Below are positions 36,413-45,660 of a DNA stretch of 64,000 nt, piece by piece. The stretch comes from Phyllobacterium sp. OV277. Its GTDB lineage: Bacteria; Pseudomonadota; Alphaproteobacteria; Rhizobiales; Rhizobiaceae. Where the stretch lies: the NCBI RefSeq assembly GCF_900104355.1, contig NZ_FNIY01000014.1, positions 1 to 64,000 of the forward strand, written 5' to 3'. The position numbers and the translations under genes were made by a program. Each line of letters opens with the position of its first letter. Within the stretch, counting starts at the first letter, position 1. A model generated the notes under the pieces. That model saw nothing but the letters and a program-made list of their open reading frames with translations, was not told where the DNA came from and made no database searches.

Positions 36413-37219
36413 GTGCAATTTGCTTATATCAATGGCGTCACGCTGCATTATCAGTTGATCAGTGCGCCCGCAGGTAAACCCGTGCTGGTTTTCGCCAATT
36501 CACTTGGAACGGATTTTCGCATCTGGCGGGATGTGATTATCCGGCTCGTCGGTGAGTTCGCCATTTTCACTTATGATATGCGCGGCCATGGTCTGTCGGA
36601 TACTGGCAGCACGCCTTACACCATTGACGATCATGTCGGGGATTTGGCTGGTTTGCTGGATTATCTTTCCGTCAAGGATGCGGTCATCTGCGGCCTGTCG
36701 GTCGGCGGGCTTGTGGCGCAAGGCCTTTATGCGACGCGGCCGGAATTGGTGCAGGCACTGATCCTGTGCGATACGGCGCATAAGATAGGCACGCCGGAAT
36801 TCTGGAATACGCGCATTGATGCGGTGAATGGAAGCGGTATCGCTTCGATTGCCGATAGTATTTTGCAACGCTGGTTCACACCGGCTTTTCATAACGAGCG
36901 CGCCAGTGATCTCGCAGGCTATCGCAACATGGTCGTTCGCCAGCCAGTGAGTGGCTATAGCGGCACCTGTGCTGCTCTGCGTGATGCGGATTTCACCGAA
37001 GCGGCAAAACGCATCGCTGTGCCTGCAATCTGCATTGTCGGCGATCAGGACGGTTCGACCCCACCCGATCTGGTGCTTGAGCTTGCAAAACTTATTCCAC
37101 GGGCACGTTACGAAGTCATCAAGGATGCAGGTCATATTCCCTGCGTCGAACAACCGGAAATGCTGGTTGCGGTGATGCGAGCCTTTATTGACGAATTCAA
37201 GCTTGGAGGAAAATCATGA
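36413..37219 (+). CDS. pcaD: 3-oxoadipate enol-lactonase
   Basis: A 268-residue alpha/beta hydrolase that opens beta-ketoadipate enol-lactone to beta-ketoadipate. The nucleophile is S96 in GLSVGG, the acid lies in VGDQDGSTPP near 209 and the histidine in DAGHIPCVEQP near 242. GTG start with GGGAGGG at a good distance. First gene of pcaDCHGB behind the PcaQ box; it overlaps pcaC by ATGA. The length matches stand-alone PcaD, not the PcaDC fusion (PcaL) known elsewhere. Confidence 0.93.
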   Translation: MQFAYINGVTLHYQLISAPAGKPVLVFANSLGTDFRIWRDVIIRLVGEFAIFTYDMRGHGLSDTGSTPYTIDDHVGDLAGLLDYLSVKDAVICGLSVGGLVAQGLYATRPELVQALILCDTAHKIGTPEFWNTRIDAVNGSGIASIADSILQRWFTPAFHNERASDLAGYRNMVVRQPVSGYSGTCAALRDADFTEAAKRIAVPAICIVGDQDGSTPPDLVLELAKLIPRARYEVIKDAGHIPCVEQPEMLVAVMRAFIDEFKLGGKS

Positions 37220-37620
37220 CGGACGCGGCTACCCCTTCACGTCGGTATCTGCAGGGCATGGCGACACGCCGGATTGTTCTGGGCGAAGAACATGTCAACC
37301 GGGTGGAAACCACCAAGACCGAATTTGATCAGCCTTTTCAGGAGTTGATTACGGAAGCAGCCTGGGGGCATGTCTGGTCCCGCCCCGGCTGGACAAAGCG
37401 CGAGCGGTCGATTGTTACGATCGCGCTGCTGGCAGCCCTTGGCCAGGACGACGAATTGACCATGCATATCCGCGCCACTGCCAATACAGGCGCGACGCAG
37501 GATGATATTTGTGAGGCACTGCTGCACGTTGCAATTTATGCGGGTGTTCCAGCGGCAAATCATGCGATCAAGCTGGCAAAGCAGGTCTATAAGGAACTGG
37601 AAGCCGAGCAGGCAGCGTGA
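37216..37620 (+). CDS. pcaC: 4-carboxymuconolactone decarboxylase
   Basis: A 134-residue member of the carboxymuconolactone decarboxylase family that turns gamma-carboxymuconolactone into beta-ketoadipate enol-lactone. It shows the family segments WGHVWSRPGWTKRERSIVTIALLAAL (about 50-75) and HIRATANTGATQDDICEALLHVAIYAGVPAANHA (about 84-118). Coupled to pcaD by an ATGA overlap, with 12 nt before pcaH. Confidence 0.94.
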   Translation: MTDAATPSRRYLQGMATRRIVLGEEHVNRVETTKTEFDQPFQELITEAAWGHVWSRPGWTKRERSIVTIALLAALGQDDELTMHIRATANTGATQDDICEALLHVAIYAGVPAANHAIKLAKQVYKELEAEQAA

Positions 37621-37632
37621 CGGGAGGCAGCA

Positions 37633-38373
37633 ATGTCCAACAGAAAACCGGAAACCGGTGCATTCTTCCAGCGCGACAGGCAATGGCATCCGCCTGCCTA
37701 TACGCCTGATTATAAGACAAGCGTTGTCCGTTCGCCGCAGCGTGCGCTGTTGTCGCTCGACAGTACACTGTCAGAAATTACCGGCCCCGTGTTCGGCCAT
37801 TCGCTGCTCGGCGAGCTTGATGATGATTTGATCCATAATTTTGCCAAACCGGGTGAAAGCGCCATCGGCCAGCGTATCATCGTGCATGGCCGTGTGGTGG
37901 ATGAGCGCGGCGTCGGCGTGGCCAGTGCTTTACTCGAATTCTGGCAAGCCAATGCCGGTGGACGTTACCGTCATAAACGCGAAGGCTACCTTGCGCCGCT
38001 TGATCCGAACTTTGGCGGCTGTGGGCGGACGATTACGGATGAAGATGGCTATTATCGTTTTCGCACCGTCAAGCCCGGTGCCTATCCTTGGCCCAATGGT
38101 GTGAATGACTGGCGCCCCGCCCATATCCATTTCTCGGTTTTCGGTCATGGATTTGCACAGCGGCTGATCACACAGATGTATTTCGAAGGCGATCCGATGA
38201 TCTGGCAGTGTCCAATCGTCAAATCGATCCCTGATAAAGCAGCCATCGAACAACTGATTGCCGCGCTTGACCGGCAGAACACCATCCCCATGGATGCACG
38301 GGCCTACAAGTTTGATATCGTGTTGCGTGGCCGCCGCTCCACGCTGTTCGAAAACCGTCTGGAGGGCAATTGA
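37633..38373 (+). CDS. pcaH: Protocatechuate 3,4-dioxygenase beta subunit
   Basis: A 246-residue iron-binding subunit of the intradiol dioxygenase that cleaves protocatechuate to 3-carboxymuconate. All four Fe(III) ligands can be placed: Y112 (GGRYRH), Y151 (GAYPWPN), H164 and H166 ([10 protein letters not shown]). The N-terminal arm typical of the beta subunit is present. Its stop codon overlaps the pcaG start. Confidence 0.95.
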   Translation: MSNRKPETGAFFQRDRQWHPPAYTPDYKTSVVRSPQRALLSLDSTLSEITGPVFGHSLLGELDDDLIHNFAKPGESAIGQRIIVHGRVVDERGVGVASALLEFWQANAGGRYRHKREGYLAPLDPNFGGCGRTITDEDGYYRFRTVKPGAYPWPNGVNDWRPAHIHFSVFGHGFAQRLITQMYFEGDPMIWQCPIVKSIPDKAAIEQLIAALDRQNTIPMDARAYKFDIVLRGRRSTLFENRLEGN

Positions 38374-38987
38374 TGGTGCAGTCTCTTGGCTTTCTCAAGG
38401 AAACACCGTCGCAGACGGCCGGTCCCTACGTGCATATTGGCTGCACGCCAAATTTCTCCGGGATCACTGGCGTTTATGAGGCTGACCTTGGTATCTCCAT
38501 GGTCAATGACCAGACGTTTGGTGAGCGCGTTACCCTGCGTGGTCGCATTTTTGACGGTACGGGTACGCCTCTGCGCGATGCGCTTGTTGAGATCTGGCAG
38601 GCAGATGCGAAGGGGCTTTACAATAGCCCGTCGGAAATGCGTGGCACTGCCGATGCTAATTTTAGCGGATGGGGCCGTTGCCCGACGGATATGGAAACCG
38701 GCGAGTATATTTTTGAGACAATCAAGCCCGGACGTGTGCCCTACAAGGACGGGCGGTTGATGGCGCCGCATGTGACGCTGTGGATCGTGGCGCGAGGCAT
38801 CAATATTGGCTTGCAGACCCGTCTTTATTTTGCCGATGAGGAAGCCGCAAATGCCGAAGATCCGGTGCTTCAGCGGATCGAGCATCGCAATCGTGTGCCA
38901 ACGCTTCTCGCCCGCAAGGATGGTTCGACCTATCACTTCGATATCCATCTGCAGGGGGAGAAAGAAACTGTCTTCTTCGATATCTGA
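38373..38987 (+). CDS. pcaG: Protocatechuate 3,4-dioxygenase alpha subunit
   Basis: A 204-residue alpha subunit of the dioxygenase. It has the shared fold (LKETPSQTAGPYVHIG at the start, VEIWQADAKGLYNSP near 75, GRCPTDMETGEYIFETIKPG near 105) but lacks the paired iron histidines, as expected for the non-catalytic chain. I start at the ATG at 38373, which overlaps the pcaH stop, with GGAGGG upstream; a TTG one codon earlier is less likely. Confidence 0.94.
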   Translation: MVQSLGFLKETPSQTAGPYVHIGCTPNFSGITGVYEADLGISMVNDQTFGERVTLRGRIFDGTGTPLRDALVEIWQADAKGLYNSPSEMRGTADANFSGWGRCPTDMETGEYIFETIKPGRVPYKDGRLMAPHVTLWIVARGINIGLQTRLYFADEEAANAEDPVLQRIEHRNRVPTLLARKDGSTYHFDIHLQGEKETVFFDI

Positions 38988-39008
38988 GATATCCGGGATA
39001 TCTGACCG

Positions 39009-40082
39009 ATGAGTATTTCGCCCTTCGATCATCCATTCCTGTCTGACCTTCTCGGCAACGAGGCGGCAACGGACTGGTTTTCGGCGCGTGTCGATATCGC
39101 CGCCATGCTTGATTTCGAGACGGCATTGGCTCAGGCACAAGCGGGCGAAGGCGTAATTGCCGGTGAAGCCGCACATGTCATTGCAAGTGCCTGTCAGTCT
39201 TTCGCACCTGACATGGCGGCCTTGAAAGCAGCCACTGCACGCGATGGCGTTGCTGTGCCGGAACTCATACGCCAGTTGCGTGCGACAATTCCAGAAGAAC
39301 ATCGGAACGCGCTGCATTTCGGCACAACCAGTCAGGATGTCATTGATACGAGCCTGATGATCCGTTTGAAGCCGGTGCTCTCTCATCTGGATAGTGGGCT
39401 CGATGACATACTCACCCGGCTCAATCGCATTGATACTGCGTTCGGAGGCAATAGTCTGATGGGATATACGCGTATGCAAGCGGCAATTCCCATCACTGCA
39501 CATGATCGTATCGAAGCGTGGCGCGCACCGCTCCTGCGCGATAAACAGCGGCTGGCGTTTCTGAAGCAGTCCTTTCCTGTCGTTCAATTTGGCGGCGCTG
39601 CTGGCACGCTGGAAAAGCTTGGCGGTAAGGCGGATGCGGTTCGCAAACGGCTTGCGGCAGCGCTCGGCCTGCATAATGCGCCGCAATGGCACAGCCAACG
39701 GGATCGTATCGCCGATTTTGCCGGTCTGCTCTCGCTTGTCACGGGAAGTCTGGGGAAAATCGGGCAGGATATCGCGTTGCTCGCACAATCAGGTAGCGAG
39801 ATCAGCCTCAGTGGCGGCGGTGGTTCATCGGCGATGCCGCACAAGCAAAATCCGGTTCAGGCGGAACTGCTTGTCACGCTTGCGCGCTATAACGCCGTTC
39901 AGCTTTCCGGCATGCATCAGGCGCTTGTACATGAACAGGAACGATCAGGGTCCGCATGGACGCTTGAATGGTTGATCCTGCCATCCATGGTCACCGCGGC
40001 CGCCAATTCTTTGCGGACAACGATCAGCTTGTTGTCTTCCATAGAGAGACTGGGGAACAGCGCCGTTTCCGGAGAATCATAA
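39009..40082 (+). CDS. pcaB: 3-carboxy-cis,cis-muconate cycloisomerase
   Basis: A 357-residue member of the fumarase/aspartase superfamily that cyclises 3-carboxymuconate to gamma-carboxymuconolactone. The signature GGGGSSAMPHKQNP lies near residues 260-275, and HFGTTSQDVIDT near 105 carries the superfamily T-S-x-D segment. It is about 90 residues shorter than the Pseudomonas enzyme at the C-terminus; short forms are usual in rhizobia and Brucella, so I do not read it as truncated. The 21-nt gap to pcaG holds a small inverted repeat. Confidence 0.92.
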   Translation: MSISPFDHPFLSDLLGNEAATDWFSARVDIAAMLDFETALAQAQAGEGVIAGEAAHVIASACQSFAPDMAALKAATARDGVAVPELIRQLRATIPEEHRNALHFGTTSQDVIDTSLMIRLKPVLSHLDSGLDDILTRLNRIDTAFGGNSLMGYTRMQAAIPITAHDRIEAWRAPLLRDKQRLAFLKQSFPVVQFGGAAGTLEKLGGKADAVRKRLAAALGLHNAPQWHSQRDRIADFAGLLSLVTGSLGKIGQDIALLAQSGSEISLSGGGGSSAMPHKQNPVQAELLVTLARYNAVQLSGMHQALVHEQERSGSAWTLEWLILPSMVTAAANSLRTTISLLSSIERLGNSAVSGES

Positions 40083-40120
40083 CTTGGCGATTATGCAAAG
40101 GCGCATAGTTTTCATTTTAC

Positions 40121-40136
40121 ATTACCAACTGGTGTG
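40121..40136. promoter_or_regulatory. Degenerate PcaQ-type box before the importer operon
   Basis: ATTACC-AACT-GGTGTG keeps the ATNACC-N4-GGT core of the PcaQ motif but differs at four of twelve specified bases. It lies about 77 bp before the substrate-binding protein gene. In S. meliloti PcaQ also controls a protocatechuate ABC importer, so a weak site here is plausible. Confidence 0.4.
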
Positions 40137-40212
40137 AGACATTGAACGAAACATTCCAAACGGACCAGATGGGAGAAATAATCTGGCCGGCAGGGGATCA
40201 AAGGGAGGAATG

Positions 40213-41385
40213 ATGAAAAAGCTTATTCTGGCTGCAGCGGCAGCCATTCTGCTCAGCGGTGCTGCCTATGCGGATGTGATCAAGATTGGTGTGGTCGGCC
40301 CATTCTCGGGCCCGTTCGCCATTCAGGGCAAGAACTTCAAGGCTGGTATTGATGCCTACATTGCCACGCATGGCAACAAGGTCGGCAATGACACAATCGA
40401 AGTGCTTTATCGCGATGTGCCACAAGCTGATCCAGCCCAATCCAAAGCGTTGGCGCAGGAACTGGTGGTCAAGGAAGGCGTGCAATATCTTGCGGGCTTC
40501 TATTTCACCCCCGATGCCATGGCTGTCACGCCATTGTTGCAGCAGGCGAATGTGCCACTCGTGGTGATGAACGCCGCCACATCAGCCATTGTCACCAAGA
40601 GCCCCTATGTGGTGCGCACGTCGTTCACCACATGGCAGACCTCAGCCCCTATGGCCAAGATCGCGCGTGAGCGCGGTGTCGAGAAAGCCATCACCGTGGT
40701 CAGTGATTACGGTCCGGGTGTTGATGCGGAAAACGCCTTCAAAACCACCTTCGAAAAGGAAGGTGGCAAGGTTGTCGAATCCATCCGCATGCCGCTATCG
40801 ACCAATGATTTCAGCCCGATCATGCAGCGCGTGCGCAATTCCGGTGCGCAGGCTGTCTTTGCCTTTCTGCCATCGGGCCCAACGACGCTCGGTTTCGTCA
40901 AAGCCTATAATGAGAATGGCCTGAAGGAAGCCGGCGTTCAGTTTCTCGCACCTGGCGATCTGACGCAGGAATCCGATTTGCCCGCGCTTGGCGATGCGGC
41001 GCTCGGTATTCTCACGACATTCCATTATGCTATTGCACATGACTCGCCCGAAAACCGGGCTTTTGTCGAGGCAGCGCGCAAAGCCATCGGCAATCCGGCA
41101 GAGCTGTCTTTCCCTTCGGTGGGTGCCTATGACGGTATGCATGTCATTTACAAGATGATCGAAGCCACAGGCGGCAAGCAGGATGCCAAAAAAGCTGTTG
41201 ATGCGGTGAAGGGTCTCGCTTGGGAAAGCCCACGCGGTCCCGTCTCCATTGACCCTGAAACCCGCCATATCACGCAGAATATCTATCTGCGCGAAGTCGC
41301 CAAGGGCAGCGATGGTGCCTATTACAACAAGGAGATCAAGACCTTTGAAAAGCAGCCGGACCCCGGTCTGGCGGCGGCAAAATAG
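40213..41385 (+). CDS. Branched-chain-type ABC substrate-binding protein, probable aromatic acid importer
   Basis: A 390-residue periplasmic-binding protein of the LivJ type. A signal peptide (MKKLILAAAAAILLSGAAYA, about 1-20) precedes IKIGVVGPFSGPFAIQG. Two lobes follow. I start at the second ATG (40213) because GGAGG is only one base before the first ATG at 40210. Directly behind pcaB and first of five importer genes, it matches pcaM of the S. meliloti protocatechuate importer PcaMNVWX. Binding of protocatechuate or a related acid is inferred from position; a branched-chain amino acid remains the alternative. Confidence 0.85.
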   Translation: MKKLILAAAAAILLSGAAYADVIKIGVVGPFSGPFAIQGKNFKAGIDAYIATHGNKVGNDTIEVLYRDVPQADPAQSKALAQELVVKEGVQYLAGFYFTPDAMAVTPLLQQANVPLVVMNAATSAIVTKSPYVVRTSFTTWQTSAPMAKIARERGVEKAITVVSDYGPGVDAENAFKTTFEKEGGKVVESIRMPLSTNDFSPIMQRVRNSGAQAVFAFLPSGPTTLGFVKAYNENGLKEAGVQFLAPGDLTQESDLPALGDAALGILTTFHYAIAHDSPENRAFVEAARKAIGNPAELSFPSVGAYDGMHVIYKMIEATGGKQDAKKAVDAVKGLAWESPRGPVSIDPETRHITQNIYLREVAKGSDGAYYNKEIKTFEKQPDPGLAAAK

Positions 41386-41444
41386 GTTTTGATTGATGAA
41401 TGGCCCGGAGCGGTAACAGCTCCGGTTTCAACCGGGATGATTTG

Positions 41445-42308
41445 ATGCAGGTTTTCTTCAGCATTGGCGTTGACGCGCTTGCCTATGGGATGGTGCTTTT
41501 CATCATCTCCATCGGCCTGTCCGTAACCATGGGGTTGATGCGGGTCGTCAATCTTGCCCATGGCGCTTTTGCCATGATCGGCGGCTATATTGCCTCCTAT
41601 GCGGCTCGCGATCTGGGTCTGCCCTATGGTTTTGCCATTATTCTGGCTGTCATTGGTACAATCATTATCGCCATCCCGCTGGAGCGCTTCCTTTATCGCC
41701 GCATCTATGGCGCGCCGGAACTGACACAGGTGCTGATGACAATCGGCATTACGTTCTGTGTCATCGGCCTTGCCAATTATGTCTTCGGTCCGACATTGAA
41801 AACCATCCCACTGCCCGCTGAGTTGCAAGGGCCTGTTAATCTCGGTTTCCGTACCATCGCGGCACACAAACTTTTTGCCATTGGCTGCGGTGTTGTCGTC
41901 GCGCTCGGCCTGTGGTTTCTCATCGAGCGCACGTCATTCGGTGTCAAATTGCGCGCTTCGGTTGATAACACCGCCATGGCCGCCTCGCTTGGAGTCCGCA
42001 CGCGTATTGTCTATGCGGCAAGCTTTGCTCTTGCCGTTGGTCTTGCCGCTTTTGGTGGTGTCATTGGCGCAGAACTTCTGCCGGTCGAGCCTTATTATGC
42101 CTTGCGCTATATGGTGACCTTCCTTGTTGTTGTCTCGGTTGGCGGTGCAGGTTCCATTCCGGGCGCGCTCATTGCCTGCCTGCTGCTCGGTGCCATCGAC
42201 ACAACGGGACGTTACCTCGTTCCTGAATATGGCGAGTTTTTCTTCTATCTTGCGGTGATCGCCATTGTCTGGGTCTTCCCGCGTGGACTTCTCGGGAGGG
42301 CCAAGTGA
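41445..42308 (+). CDS. Branched-chain-type ABC permease LivH-like
   Basis: A 287-residue inner-membrane permease with about eight hydrophobic segments, starting MQVFFSIGVDALAYGMVLFIISIGLSVTMGLMRVVNLAHGAFAM; the VNLAHG element is typical of LivH. The frame is open back to an ATG at 41400, but the extra residues are polar and no ribosome binding site favours them. It pairs with the LivM-like protein that begins 1 nt after its stop. Corresponds to pcaN of the protocatechuate importer by order. Confidence 0.87.
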   Translation: MQVFFSIGVDALAYGMVLFIISIGLSVTMGLMRVVNLAHGAFAMIGGYIASYAARDLGLPYGFAIILAVIGTIIIAIPLERFLYRRIYGAPELTQVLMTIGITFCVIGLANYVFGPTLKTIPLPAELQGPVNLGFRTIAAHKLFAIGCGVVVALGLWFLIERTSFGVKLRASVDNTAMAASLGVRTRIVYAASFALAVGLAAFGGVIGAELLPVEPYYALRYMVTFLVVVSVGGAGSIPGALIACLLLGAIDTTGRYLVPEYGEFFFYLAVIAIVWVFPRGLLGRAK

Positions 42309-42309
42309 T

Positions 42310-43317
42310 ATGAGCGCTACCGAAATCTCTGCTCCTTTTGAACAGGCAAAACCAATGCGCCGCCCTTGGCAGCGTGATCTGGCAGGCGTTCTTATTATTG
42401 GCGTCGCTGCCGTTGCTGGCTATTTCCTGTTCCCTGACAATCTGGCGCTGCTCACGCGCATCATCGCGATTATGCTGCTGGTCCTGTCGCTTGATCTCGT
42501 CACGGGCTATTGCGGTGTTGCCACGCTTGGCCATGCAGCACTTTTCGGTGCCGGAGCCTATGCGGCTGGTATTGCTGCTGTTACTTTCGGCATCACAGAA
42601 CCACTCAGCATGGTTGCCATCGGGGCGATAGCGGGCGCTGTTGCGGGCCTCGTCTCAGGTGTCGTTATCCTGCGCGGTCACGGACTGGCTCAACTGGTCC
42701 TGTCCATCGCGGTTATTCATCTTTTCCACGAAGCAGCCAACAAAGCCTCTACCTATACGGGTGGCAGCGATGGTCTTTCCGGCATTGCTCCCGATCCGGT
42801 CTTCGGTCTCTTTGCCTTCGACCTCTGGGGACGGACGGCCTATGTGTTCGGTATTGGTCTGCTGATCCTTGTTTTTGTCCTGCTGCGTATCCTTGTCCGC
42901 TCACCCTTTGGCACGCTGTGCCGCGGCATCCGCCAAGATCCAATCCGGGTGAGCGCCATGGGGGCATCGGTCAAGGCAAGCTTGATCAAGATGTATGTGA
43001 TTTCGGGTGCCGTTGCTGGCGTAGGCGGAGCGCTCAATGCGGTCTCGACCCAGGTCGTTGGGCTGGACAGCCTGAGTTTCACCAATTCAGCCGAAGCGCT
43101 GGTTATGCTGGTGCTGGGCGGTGCGGGTTCGCTCTATGGTGCCTTGGTCGGGACCATTGTCTTTATGTGGTTCGAGCATGTGGTGTCCGCCGCCAACCCA
43201 TTCCATTGGTTGACCATTGTTGGTGCATTGCTGATTGCCGTCGTGCTTTTCGCGCCAAAGGGTCTCTATGGCACGGCAGTAACCCTCATGAAACGTTTCA
43301 TCGGGAGCCGTCAATGA
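42310..43317 (+). CDS. Branched-chain-type ABC permease LivM-like
   Basis: A 335-residue permease with about nine hydrophobic segments. After a polar start of some 30 residues, LAGVLIIGVAAVAGYFLF opens the first helix, and GYCGVATLGHAALFGAGAYAAG near 75-95 is the LivM hallmark. I start at ATG 42310 with GGGAGGG upstream. It shares ATGA with the next ATPase gene. Corresponds to pcaV by order. Confidence 0.87.
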   Translation: MSATEISAPFEQAKPMRRPWQRDLAGVLIIGVAAVAGYFLFPDNLALLTRIIAIMLLVLSLDLVTGYCGVATLGHAALFGAGAYAAGIAAVTFGITEPLSMVAIGAIAGAVAGLVSGVVILRGHGLAQLVLSIAVIHLFHEAANKASTYTGGSDGLSGIAPDPVFGLFAFDLWGRTAYVFGIGLLILVFVLLRILVRSPFGTLCRGIRQDPIRVSAMGASVKASLIKMYVISGAVAGVGGALNAVSTQVVGLDSLSFTNSAEALVMLVLGGAGSLYGALVGTIVFMWFEHVVSAANPFHWLTIVGALLIAVVLFAPKGLYGTAVTLMKRFIGSRQ

Positions 43318-44078
43318 GTGCGATCTTTGAAGTCGAGCGGCTGAAAAAATCCTTTGGCGGGTTGGATGTTACGAAGGATGTTTCGCTGTCCATGGCAAAA
43401 GGTGACCGGATTGCGCTGATCGGTCCCAACGGTGCGGGGAAAACCACTTTCGTCAATCTGGTAACCGGGCATTTGCAGCCAAATTCCGGCCGGGTGTTGA
43501 TGGATGGTGAGGACATATCCAAGTTCAACCCGATGCGGCGTGTGAAGGCGGGTCTTGTGCGTTCGTTTCAGGTTACGCGGCTGTTTTCGGAAATGACGCC
43601 GGAAGAGCATGTGGCACTAGCCATCTTGCAGCGCGAAGGCAAGTCCGGGCGTTTGGCGGGGAATTTCCATGCCATGCCGCAGGTGATGCGCGAAATGGGT
43701 TCTATCCTTGAAACACTCAATCTCGGTACACTCGCAACTGTGCCGGTGGGTGAGATCGCCTATGGCCAGCAACGTCTCTTGGAAATCGCCCTCGCGATGG
43801 CATTGCGGCCAAAAGTATTGCTGTTGGACGAGCCAGCGGCAGGTGTGCCGCATAGTGATACATTTCTGATTGAAAACGCTCTTGCGCAGTTGCCAGATGA
43901 TCTTGCTGTGTTGATGATCGAGCACGACATGGACCTTGTGTTCCGTTTTGCCAAACGGGTTGTGGTGCTGGCTGCCGGAGAAATCATCTTCGATGGTTCG
44001 CCGCGCGCGGTAACCGATGATGCGCGGGTGCGCGAAGCCTATCTGGGGAGCTATGCCCATGCCAGCAGCGCAGCTTGA
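43314..44078 (+). CDS. Branched-chain-type ABC ATPase LivG-like
   Basis: A 254-residue ATPase. Walker A GPNGAGKT is near residues 35-42, the signature is IAYGQQR (a common LivG variant of LSGGQ) near 150, Walker B LLLDEPAAG near 172-180 and the switch histidine in IEHDMD near 208. Start at ATG 43314, overlapping the permease stop; a longer open frame upstream in the same phase is a shadow of the permease gene. Corresponds to pcaW by order. Confidence 0.88.
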   Translation: MSAIFEVERLKKSFGGLDVTKDVSLSMAKGDRIALIGPNGAGKTTFVNLVTGHLQPNSGRVLMDGEDISKFNPMRRVKAGLVRSFQVTRLFSEMTPEEHVALAILQREGKSGRLAGNFHAMPQVMREMGSILETLNLGTLATVPVGEIAYGQQRLLEIALAMALRPKVLLLDEPAAGVPHSDTFLIENALAQLPDDLAVLMIEHDMDLVFRFAKRVVVLAAGEIIFDGSPRAVTDDARVREAYLGSYAHASSAA

Positions 44079-44778
44079 AGTCAAAAATCTCAGCGCGGGT
44101 TATGGCCCGACGCGCGTCATTGAAAACATCACCTTCGCCGCCGAGGCCGGATCCCGCGTTGCCGTGCTCGGTCGTAATGGCGTTGGCAAGACAACATTAT
44201 TTGCCACGCTTGCCGGGCAGACAAAGCGCTACGAAGGAACCATCAAACTCGGCGATAGCGATCTGACTGCTCTGGAAAGCGCCGCCCGCGCCCGGAACGG
44301 CCTCGGCTTCGTTCCGCAGTCACGCGCCATTTTCCCCTCGCTGACGGTGGAGGAAAACCTGTTTGTCGGATTGAAAGGTAGGCCGCGCAGTGCATTGCAG
44401 GAAGCCTATGACATGTTCCCACGGCTTTATGAACGACGGGCAAACTCCGGTTCGAAGCTTTCGGGCGGTGAGCAGCAGATGTTGTCAACAGCGCGGACCA
44501 TTCTTGGCCGCCCTTCCCTGCTTTTGCTGGACGAGCCACTGGAAGGACTTGCCCCTGTCATCTGCGAGGAACTCATGGCGGCATTTTCGCGTCTTGCCTC
44601 AAGCGGCGAGATGACGATTCTGCTGGTCGAACAGCGTATTCAGAGTGCGCTGGAATTTGCCGAACGTGTCATTATTCTCGAGCGCGGTCGCATTGTCTGG
44701 GACGGTTCATCCGATCAACTATCGAAGGACAGGGATACGGTTGATCAATTGCTCGGTGTCGCAAGTCTCGCCCACTGA
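44059..44778 (+). CDS. Branched-chain-type ABC ATPase LivF-like
   Basis: A 239-residue ATPase with Walker A GRNGVGKT near 36-43, signature LSGGEQQ near 135, Walker B LLLDEPLEGLAP near 155 and the LVEQ switch segment near 190. I take the ATG at 44059, 8 nt after GGGGAG; the ATG at 44053 is too close. It overlaps the end of the LivG-like gene by 20 nt, the tightest coupling in the operon. Corresponds to pcaX by order. Confidence 0.88.
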   Translation: MPAAQLEVKNLSAGYGPTRVIENITFAAEAGSRVAVLGRNGVGKTTLFATLAGQTKRYEGTIKLGDSDLTALESAARARNGLGFVPQSRAIFPSLTVEENLFVGLKGRPRSALQEAYDMFPRLYERRANSGSKLSGGEQQMLSTARTILGRPSLLLLDEPLEGLAPVICEELMAAFSRLASSGEMTILLVEQRIQSALEFAERVIILERGRIVWDGSSDQLSKDRDTVDQLLGVASLAH

Positions 44779-44847
44779 AATATTTCCCTCCTTGCAAGGG
44801 TCGTCAGACGCTGTTTGAATCTTGTTCCTCAGCAAGGACCAATCAGA

Positions 44848-45657
44848 ATGGAAACACACGACGACGATCTGAAGAACTTTGAGGCTCATGGCGCGGCGCC
44901 TTTGCAAGTGACATCAGATCAAGGCTATGTCGAACACGATGGTGCCAGGATTTGGTATGCTTCCTATGGGGCAGGTGCTCCGGTAATCCTGCTGCATGGT
45001 GGCCTCGGCCATGGTGGCAACTGGGGCTACCAGATTCCTGCACTCATCAGTTCCGGCTATCGTGCCGTCGTTATTGACAGTCGGGGACACGGCCGCAGCA
45101 CACGCGATTCACGGCCTTACACCTATGAATTGATGGCATCTGATATTGTGGCTGTTATGGATGTGCTGCATTTGCAGAAAGCGGCTTTCGTGGGTTGGAG
45201 CGACGGCGCGTGCATCGCTCTTGTCCTTGCGTCAAAGACACCTGATCGTGTGGATGGCGTTTTCTTCTTCGGCTGCAACATGGACCCGAGCGGCACCAAA
45301 GAATTTGTGTTTACTCCGGTTGTTGAAAGGTGTTTTTCTCGCCACTCCAAAGACTATGCCGAGCTCTCCGCGACGCCTGACGCGTTTCAGGCATTTGTTG
45401 ATGCTGTCAGCCTGATGATGGGGACGGAACCAAATTACACGGCTGAGGATTTGGCGGCTATTCGCGTGCCTGTCACGATTGTGCAGAGCGAGCATGATGA
45501 ATTCATCAAGCCGGAACATGCAGAATACCTTGCCCGCAGCATTCCGGGGGCAGCGCTAATCACCCTCCCCGGCGTGAGCCATTTCGCGCCGCTGCAAAGG
45601 CCGAAATTGTTCAATAATGCTGTGCTCGCCTTCCTCAAGGGGATCAATCAGCGCTGA
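44848..45657 (+). CDS. Alpha/beta hydrolase of unknown substrate
   Basis: A 269-residue alpha/beta hydrolase. The oxyanion segment is HGGLGHGGNWGY near 50-60, the nucleophile is S118 in GWSDGA, and the histidine lies in PGVSHFAPLQRP near 248. No signal peptide. I start at ATG 44848 with AAGGA upstream. It is 69 nt behind the importer operon and could be part of it, acting on an imported ester or a lactone like PcaD, but the sequence does not fix a substrate. It abuts the convergent peptidase gene with three bases between stops. Confidence 0.75.
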   Translation: METHDDDLKNFEAHGAAPLQVTSDQGYVEHDGARIWYASYGAGAPVILLHGGLGHGGNWGYQIPALISSGYRAVVIDSRGHGRSTRDSRPYTYELMASDIVAVMDVLHLQKAAFVGWSDGACIALVLASKTPDRVDGVFFFGCNMDPSGTKEFVFTPVVERCFSRHSKDYAELSATPDAFQAFVDAVSLMMGTEPNYTAEDLAAIRVPVTIVQSEHDEFIKPEHAEYLARSIPGAALITLPGVSHFAPLQRPKLFNNAVLAFLKGINQR

Positions 45658-45660
45658 ACA

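Noticed and set aside
38987-39003. Inverted repeat AGATATC-CGG-GATATCT between pcaG and pcaB
   Set aside because: A 7-3-7 repeat in a 21-nt gap within one operon, with no T tract and close to the pcaB ribosome binding region; probably chance or a minor processing hairpin.
38304-39788. Minus-strand open frame of 494 codons across pcaG and pcaB
   Set aside because: The opposite strand holds two well-supported enzymes with all landmarks; the antisense peptide has no family pattern and arises from codon bias.
39009-40082. pcaB as a truncated gene
   Set aside because: It is shorter than the Pseudomonas protein, but short PcaB forms are usual in this bacterial group, and the signature motifs and flanking genes are intact.
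42510-43313. N-terminal extension of the LivG-like ATPase
   Set aside because: The open frame continues upstream only inside the LivM-like gene in another phase; ATG 43314 with the ATGA overlap is the true start.
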